This document shows, one piece after another, positions 24,348 to 29,184 of a stretch of 29,184 nucleotides of DNA. The translations under genes were made by a program, and so were the position numbers. Below the pieces are notes generated by a model. The model worked only from the letters and a program-made list of their open reading frames with translations, ran no database searches and had not been told where the DNA came from. The stretch is from Faecalibacterium sp. CAG:1138 (GTDB lineage Bacteria; Bacillota; Clostridia; Christensenellales; CAG-917): the NCBI GenBank assembly GCA_000434675.1, contig HF988640.1:121497-150680 (forward strand), given 5' to 3'. Numbering within the stretch: position 1 is the stretch's first letter; every line of letters begins with the position of its first letter.

Positions 24348-24398
24348 ACGTTTAGAACAAAAAATAGCGATTATTTTTCAAAACCCGCTCAAAAACCA

Positions 24399-24428
24399 TT
24401 GATTTTGCCGACAAAATTGTGATATACT
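24399..24428 (+). promoter_or_regulatory. Sigma-A promoter for the shikimate-kinase-like gene
   Basis: TTGATT (24399-24404), 18-base spacer, TATACT (24423-24428), 24 bases before the start codon. Confidence 0.75.
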
Positions 24429-24451
24429 TATCCACGATTTCGGAGGAAGAA

Positions 24452-24877
24452 ATGGTTTCTAACGTGGTTATAACTTCAAAGGACGAAACGCTCTCCTGCT
24501 TGCTTGCGGCGCTTATCGCAGACAGGCTGGGGCTTTTCTATTTGTCGTTTTCCGATCTCGTTTTGTACAACGCGAATCGTCCGTCCAGAAAAGCGATTTT
24601 GTCGGAGGGCGGCACGGAGTGGTTCTATAAGCTGCTTCACGGCGCGGCAAAGGACCTTTCGGAATACGAAACCACTTCCGTTGCGATAGATTTTGACGAT
24701 TTTGACTACGAAGTCTATCTTGCGGTCAGAAATTCGTCCGTTTTGTGCTACGTCGTAACCGACGGCGACGACACCGACACCGACGGCTTCGACGTCGTCG
24801 TAAGGTATCTGGGCTCCCAGCAACAGACGGCAAACGAAATCGCCGCAATCCTCACGAAAAACCCGACTCGAGTGTAA
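24452..24877 (+). CDS. Shikimate-kinase-like protein lacking the P-loop
   Basis: 141 residues. I start at the ATG at 24452, with GGAGG five bases upstream; an in-frame start at 24419 overlaps the promoter. The order of elements matches shikimate kinase: a first strand (VVITSKDETLS) where G-x-x-G-x-G-K-S would lie, helix CLLAALIADRLGLFYL, SFSDLVLYN matching the 'D.D..I' shikimate site (Asp36 kept), SEGGTEWFYKLLHGAAKDL matching 'eeGE..FR..E', a strand CYVVTDG, and a final QTANEIAAILTK like the closing helix. No Walker A lysine is visible and the lid region is shortened. Kinase activity is therefore unlikely; a regulatory or structural role is a guess. The fold assignment is an inference from pattern, not proof. 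Confidence 0.55.
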   Translation: MVSNVVITSKDETLSCLLAALIADRLGLFYLSFSDLVLYNANRPSRKAILSEGGTEWFYKLLHGAAKDLSEYETTSVAIDFDDFDYEVYLAVRNSSVLCYVVTDGDDTDTDGFDVVVRYLGSQQQTANEIAAILTKNPTRV

Positions 24878-24884
24878 AAATTAA

Positions 24885-24915
24885 GGCTGCGCCTTACGGC
24901 GCGGCCGTTTTTTTT
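24885..24915 (+). terminator. Intrinsic terminator
   Basis: GGCTGCGCC and GGCGCGGCC form a nine-pair stem (one G-U) followed by eight T, eight bases after the stop codon. Confidence 0.93.
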
Positions 24916-24956
24916 GTCCGAACGCAAAAAATGTTTAAGTTTCGGCGGCAAGATTA

Positions 24957-24985
24957 TTGAAATTTTTTTGGCAATTTGCTATAAT
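24957..24985 (+). promoter_or_regulatory. Sigma-A promoter for the glg operon
   Basis: TTGAAA (24957-24962), 17-base spacer, TATAAT (24980-24985), with GAGGTAA before the glgB ATG. Confidence 0.75.
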
Positions 24986-25018
24986 AATTTTGATTAAATT
25001 CTATGTTTGAGGTAATGT

Positions 25019-26932
25019 ATGGACAACTATGGCATCGACGTACCGGTTTATCTGTTCGGGGAAGGGACCAACTACGAGGCGTACAAGCTGTTTTCACCGA
25101 CCGAATACAGTGAAAAGGGCGTCAGAAAATGGCGTTTCAGGGTTTGGGCTCCGAATGCGGACTGCGTCAGCCTCGTCGGCGATTTCAACGACTGGAACAT
25201 CGAGGCCTCGCCGCTTAAAAAAGAGCAGGGCGGAATATGGGAAATTTCGGTGGAAGGCCTTTCGCAGTACGACGTTTACAAGTACGCCGTCACCAAAAAC
25301 GGCAAAACCGTTCTTAAGTCCGATCCGTACGGCCTGCATTTCGAAACGGCTCCGGCAAACGGCAGCAAACTCTATAAACTCGACGGCTACAAGTGGAAGG
25401 ACGCCGAGTGGCTGAAAAAGAGGGAAACCGTCAATCCGTACGAAAGCCCGATGAACATCTACGAGGTGCATCCGGGCAGCTGGAGAAGGTACGCCGACGG
25501 CAACGTTTTCGACTACAAAAAGCTGGCGGATGAGCTGGTTCCATACGTCAAAAAATTGAACTACACGCACGTCGAGCTTATGCCTATAACGGAATATCCG
25601 TTCGACGGAAGCTGGGGCTATCAGGTTACAGGCATGTTCGCCCCGACCAGCCGCTACGGCAGTCCGAAGGACTTTATGTATTTCGTTGACAAATGCCACA
25701 AGGCGGGGATAGGCGTCATTCTGGATTTCGTGCTGGCGCATTTCCCGAAGGACGAGCACGGCCTCGCCATGTTCGACGGCACTCCTTGCTACGAATACGC
25801 AAATCCGAAAAAAGGCGAGCATAAGGAATGGGGCACCAAAATTTTCGACTACGGCAAAAACGAGGTCAAATGCTTTTTGATTTCGGCGGTCAATTTCTGG
25901 TTCGACAAATATCATATCGACGGGATACGTTGCGACGCGGTCGCTTCGATGCTCTATCTGGACTACGCCAGAAAACAGGGCGAATGGGAGCCTAACTGCT
26001 TCGGCGGCAACTACAACCTCGAAGCAAAGGACTTTTTGCAGCAACTGAACAGCGTTATTTTGTCCAGATATAAAGGCGCGGTTACCGTCGCGGAAGAATC
26101 GACGGCCTATCCTATGGTCACCAAACCGCCTGCGGTCGGCGGCCTCGGCTTCAACTTCAAGTGGAACATGGGCTGGATGAACGACGGGCTGGACTATCTC
26201 AAAACCGATCCGTTTTTCAGAAAGGGCAGCCACAACAAGCTGACTTTCGGAATAACTTACGCCTACAGTGAAAACTACATTCTGCCGCTTTCGCACGACG
26301 AAGTGGTGCACGGCAAGCTTTCGCTGATCAATCGCCCGCCGGTCGCCTACGACGACAAGTTCGAAAACCTCAAAACTTTTTACGGTTACATGATGAGCCA
26401 CCCGGGCAAAAAATTGCTGTTTATGGGCGGCGAATTCGGGCAATTCATCGAATGGCGTTTTGCCGAACAGCTGGACTGGCTGCTTCTGGACTATCCGAAA
26501 CACAAGGGCTTGTGGAATTTCGTGCGCGACCTGAACGCTTTTTATCTGGAAACGCCCGCGCTTTACGAGCTGGATTGCAGATCCGAAGGCTTCAGGTGGA
26601 GCTCGGTTGACGACGCGGTGCAAAACGTTTATTCCTACGTGCGGTTCGACAAGTCCGGCGAGCCGCTGCTGACGGTTCTGAATTTCAGCTCGGTTCCGCG
26701 CGAAAAATACAGAATGGGCGTTCCCGAAAAAGGCAAATACAAGGCGGTTTTCACCTCGACGCTCAAAAAATACGGCGGCAGTTCCGACAGGAAGCCGTGC
26801 TACGCCTCGAAAAAAGTGCCTATGCACGGATTTTCGCAGAGCATAACGGTGAATATACCCGCTTATTCGGTAACTTATTTCAAACTTTCAAAACCAACGT
26901 CTCAATCGGACGACAAGCATAAGGAGGAATGA
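25019..26932 (+). CDS. glgB: 1,4-alpha-glucan branching enzyme
   Basis: Introduces alpha-1,6 branches into glycogen. 637 residues: an N-terminal carbohydrate-binding (CBM48) fold (WRFRVWAPNADCVSLVGDFNDWN, 38-60), the GH13 barrel, and a C-terminal beta domain. The nucleophile is Asp306 in DGIRCDAVASMLYLDY, the acid-base Glu359 in VTVAEEST, and the third acid Asp427 in LSHDEVVHGK. GSWGYQVTGMFAPTSRYG is the other signature. First gene of an operon with glgC (three bases between them) and glgD. A long frame on the opposite strand is a shadow. Confidence 0.98.
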   Translation: MDNYGIDVPVYLFGEGTNYEAYKLFSPTEYSEKGVRKWRFRVWAPNADCVSLVGDFNDWNIEASPLKKEQGGIWEISVEGLSQYDVYKYAVTKNGKTVLKSDPYGLHFETAPANGSKLYKLDGYKWKDAEWLKKRETVNPYESPMNIYEVHPGSWRRYADGNVFDYKKLADELVPYVKKLNYTHVELMPITEYPFDGSWGYQVTGMFAPTSRYGSPKDFMYFVDKCHKAGIGVILDFVLAHFPKDEHGLAMFDGTPCYEYANPKKGEHKEWGTKIFDYGKNEVKCFLISAVNFWFDKYHIDGIRCDAVASMLYLDYARKQGEWEPNCFGGNYNLEAKDFLQQLNSVILSRYKGAVTVAEESTAYPMVTKPPAVGGLGFNFKWNMGWMNDGLDYLKTDPFFRKGSHNKLTFGITYAYSENYILPLSHDEVVHGKLSLINRPPVAYDDKFENLKTFYGYMMSHPGKKLLFMGGEFGQFIEWRFAEQLDWLLLDYPKHKGLWNFVRDLNAFYLETPALYELDCRSEGFRWSSVDDAVQNVYSYVRFDKSGEPLLTVLNFSSVPREKYRMGVPEKGKYKAVFTSTLKKYGGSSDRKPCYASKKVPMHGFSQSITVNIPAYSVTYFKLSKPTSQSDDKHKEE

Positions 26933-26935
26933 TTT

Positions 26936-28129
26936 ATGCAAGCTAAAAAAGAATGTCTGGCAATGCTTCTTGCCGGCGGACAAGGCACCAGACTGGGAGT
27001 TCTGACCGAGGATATGGCAAAACCTGCCGTTCCGTTCGGAGGGAAATATCGCATCATCGATTTTCCTATTTCAAACTGCATCAACAGCGACATCGACACC
27101 ATCGGCGTGTTGACGCAATATCGCCCGTTCGAGCTGCATCAGTACATCGGCAACGGACAGCCGTGGGATCTGGACAGGCTTAACGGCGGCATATTCGTTT
27201 TGCCTCCGTACATGAGGGCGAAATCCGGCGAGTGGTACAAGGGCACCGCAAACGCCATTTATCAGAATATAGACTTTATCGACAGATTCAATCCCGATTA
27301 CGTCGTTTTGCTGTCGGGTGACCACATCTACAAGATGAACTACGACAAGATGCTTGACGCTCACAAACGCAACGATGCCGATTGCACCATCGCGGTTCTG
27401 AACGTTTCTTTGGAGGAAGCTCACCGCTTCGGCATCATGGAAACCGACGACACCGACCGCATCGTGGCTTTCGAAGAAAAACCGAAAAAGCCTAAATCCA
27501 CCAAGGCGTCCATGGGCATCTATATTTTCACCTGGGACAAACTCAGGAGCTATCTTATCGCCGACGAAGAAAACAAGGAAAGCGAAAACGATTTCGGCAA
27601 AAACGTCATTCCGGCAATGCTTTCCGACGGGCAGAGAATGTTTGCCTACGAGTTTGACGGCTACTGGAAGGACGTGGGCACGATAAGCAGTCTGTGGGAG
27701 GCGAATATGGACCTTCTGGACAGCAAGAGCGGCCTCAACATCGACGATCCCAACTGGAAAATCTACGCCAGAAACTCCGCCGAGCCGCCTCAATACATAG
27801 CGCGCGAAGCCGTGGTCAAAAACAGCATCGTTTCCGAAGGCTGTCTGGTTGAGGGCGACGTGGAGCACAGCGTCATAAGCCACAGCTGCAAGGTCGGAAA
27901 AGACGCCGTCGTTCGCGACAGCATATTGATGCCGGGCGCAGAGGTTATGGAAGGCGCCGTCGTGCAGCACAGCATAATCGGCTGGGGGGCAGTGGTCGGC
28001 AAAAACGCAAAAATCGGAAGCAAACAGCTTGCTCCGGTCAAGGGCGAATGGCAAATCGCGGTCGTTGCGCCTAACCTTAAAATCGCCGACGACAGAGTGG
28101 TCGGCGAAGGCCTGATGGTCAGAGAATAG
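26936..28129 (+). CDS. glgC: Glucose-1-phosphate adenylyltransferase, catalytic subunit
   Basis: Makes ADP-glucose from glucose-1-phosphate and ATP, the committed step of glycogen synthesis. 397 residues. The nucleotide site GGQGTRL is at 14-20, followed by KPAVPFGGKYRIIDFPISN with the allosteric/catalytic basic residues, LSGDHIYKMNY and the glucose-1-phosphate segment EEKPKKPKSTKASMGIY. The C-terminal left-handed beta helix begins near IAREAVVKNSIV and shows the hexapeptide rhythm. An AAGGAGGA site overlaps the end of glgB. A GGAGG site follows for glgD. Confidence 0.98.
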   Translation: MQAKKECLAMLLAGGQGTRLGVLTEDMAKPAVPFGGKYRIIDFPISNCINSDIDTIGVLTQYRPFELHQYIGNGQPWDLDRLNGGIFVLPPYMRAKSGEWYKGTANAIYQNIDFIDRFNPDYVVLLSGDHIYKMNYDKMLDAHKRNDADCTIAVLNVSLEEAHRFGIMETDDTDRIVAFEEKPKKPKSTKASMGIYIFTWDKLRSYLIADEENKESENDFGKNVIPAMLSDGQRMFAYEFDGYWKDVGTISSLWEANMDLLDSKSGLNIDDPNWKIYARNSAEPPQYIAREAVVKNSIVSEGCLVEGDVEHSVISHSCKVGKDAVVRDSILMPGAEVMEGAVVQHSIIGWGAVVGKNAKIGSKQLAPVKGEWQIAVVAPNLKIADDRVVGEGLMVRE

Positions 28130-28142
28130 GAGGTAGAGAATT

Positions 28143-29184
28143 ATGTTGAACAATGCTATGAGCATCATTTTCGCAGGCACTGCCGAAAGTCATCTGAACG
28201 AGCTTACCATTCACCGCACCATCGCTTCGCTTCCGTACGGCGGCAGATATCGCTTTATCGACTTTGCTTTGTCGAACTTCGTCAACAGCGGCATCGACAA
28301 AATCGGCATCATCACCAAAAACAACTACAACAGCCTTATGGACCACCTCAGAATGGGCAGAGACTGGGACCTTAACCGCAAAAACGGCGGCATCGTTCTG
28401 TTCCCTCCGTTCGGCCTCAACACCTTAAGGGACGTTTACAGAGGAAAAATCGAAGCGCTGTTTGCAATCAGAAACTTCATAAAGGACGCAAAAGAGGAAT
28501 ACGTCGTCGTTTGCAATTCCAACTGCGTTTACACCGTGGACTATGAGGAAGTGGTGGAAAAGCATATCGCGTCGGGCGCGGACATAACTATGCTGGCCTA
28601 CAAAACCTCCGAGCTTAATTCGCACAAAATGGTCGTCGAGGCCGACGAAAGCGGCAAAGTAACCGATTTTGCTTATGCAAACGAATTCGATAAGTCGGAA
28701 AGACTGGTAAATATGCTTATTTACGTGGCGCATAAAGACATTCTTTTGAGCCTCGTCGAAGCCGCCTACACCAGAGGCCTTATAGATTTCGAAAGAGATA
28801 TTATCTTACGCAAACGCGACGAGCTTAAACTGTTCGTCTATGAAGTGGACGGTTACGTTGCCGTCATCGACGACATTCCTTCCTACTTCAAACACAACAT
28901 GGATCTTCTGGACAGCGAAGTCAGAAAGAATCTGTTCTACGACGAGAACGGCCCTGTCCGCACCAAGGTCAAGGACAGCGTGCCGACAAGATATCTGGAA
29001 AACGCCAGCGTCAAAAACAGCCTCATCGCAGACGGCTGCGTCATAAACGGCACCGTCGAAAACAGCATTCTGTTCCGCGGAGTTACGGTTGAAGAGGGCG
29101 CAAAGGTCAAAAATTCGATAGTTATGGAACACGGCGTCATTCAAAAAGACGCGGACATAAGCTACGTCATCACCGACAAGAGCG
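28143..29184 (+). CDS. glgD: GlgD-type regulatory subunit of ADP-glucose pyrophosphorylase, C-terminus cut by window edge
   Basis: Open for 347 codons to the window end with no stop. The start ATG at 28143 has AGGAGG upstream, 13 bases after glgC. The protein aligns along its length with GlgC (YGGRYRFIDFALSNFVNSGIDKIGIITKNNYNSLMDHL; IDDIPSYFKHNMDLL; beta-helix from RYLENASVKNSLI), but the nucleotide loop GGQGTRL is replaced by AGTAESHL and the catalytic DH region by CNSNCVYTVDY. This is the GlgD pattern found in Bacillota, where GlgD has little activity and raises that of GlgC. The last residues of the beta helix are missing. Confidence 0.95.
   Translation, partial: MLNNAMSIIFAGTAESHLNELTIHRTIASLPYGGRYRFIDFALSNFVNSGIDKIGIITKNNYNSLMDHLRMGRDWDLNRKNGGIVLFPPFGLNTLRDVYRGKIEALFAIRNFIKDAKEEYVVVCNSNCVYTVDYEEVVEKHIASGADITMLAYKTSELNSHKMVVEADESGKVTDFAYANEFDKSERLVNMLIYVAHKDILLSLVEAAYTRGLIDFERDIILRKRDELKLFVYEVDGYVAVIDDIPSYFKHNMDLLDSEVRKNLFYDENGPVRTKVKDSVPTRYLENASVKNSLIADGCVINGTVENSILFRGVTVEEGAKVKNSIVMEHGVIQKDADISYVITDKS

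Noticed and set aside
25094..26827. 577-residue frame on the minus strand over glgB
   Set aside because: It is a shadow of glgB; the product has no recognisable domain and repeats the pattern seen opposite other genes here.
27071..28180. 369-residue frame opposite glgC
   Set aside because: It is a shadow of the glgC reading frame and has no start signal.

Overview
The window looks like a piece of chromosome from a low-to-mid GC Bacillota, most likely an uncultured gut Clostridia. The evidence is strong GGAGG-type ribosome binding sites before almost every gene, TTGATT/TTGACA-17/18-TATAAT promoters, short intrinsic terminators at convergent gene ends, lipoprotein lipoboxes, a split two-subunit transketolase, and a glgB-glgC-glgD glycogen operon. 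I saw no phage, IS element, CRISPR array, rRNA or tRNA. The region is mostly ordinary metabolic and envelope genes with a few unusual ones.

Layout. 1-3068 (minus): an ABC exporter operon (ATPase, large permease, then a membrane-anchored Ig-like protein cut by the window edge). 3196-3696 (minus): a small membrane protein. 4148-5905 (plus): dut followed by a serpin with a lipoprotein signal. 5979-7367 (minus): a MATE transporter, divergent from fhs (7565-9232, plus), then a YczE-like membrane protein. 10090-11244 (minus): a PfoR/EIIC-type membrane protein. 11508-14289 (plus): the two transketolase subunits and a co-transcribed protein that may hold two SCP2-like folds; these genes carry the codon bias of highly expressed genes. 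14360-15909 (plus): a TPR membrane protein overlapping a D-2-hydroxyacid dehydrogenase. 15956-16498 (minus): an unknown exported protein. 16620-17138 (plus): a small nitroreductase, followed by a run of four small hairpins. 17275-23157 (minus): glyA and, 21 bases downstream, a 1541-residue lipoprotein of repeated beta units. 23336-24331 (plus): an alpha/beta hydrolase. 24452-24877 (plus): a protein that looks like a degenerate shikimate kinase. 25019-29184 (plus): glgB, glgC and glgD, the last cut by the window end.

How the genes fit together. fhs and glyA supply and use one-carbon units on tetrahydrofolate, and the hydroxyacid dehydrogenase could act on hydroxypyruvate or glycerate near the serine pathway (inference). 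Transketolase feeds the non-oxidative pentose phosphate pathway. The glg genes make ADP-glucose and branch glycogen. The surface proteins (serpin, giant lipoprotein, Ig-like protein) suggest a host- or community-facing envelope. The most interesting candidates are the lipoprotein serpin, the shikimate-kinase-like protein without a P-loop, the tandem hairpin element, the giant repeat lipoprotein, and the SCP2-like partner of transketolase. None is proven to be a new system from sequence alone.
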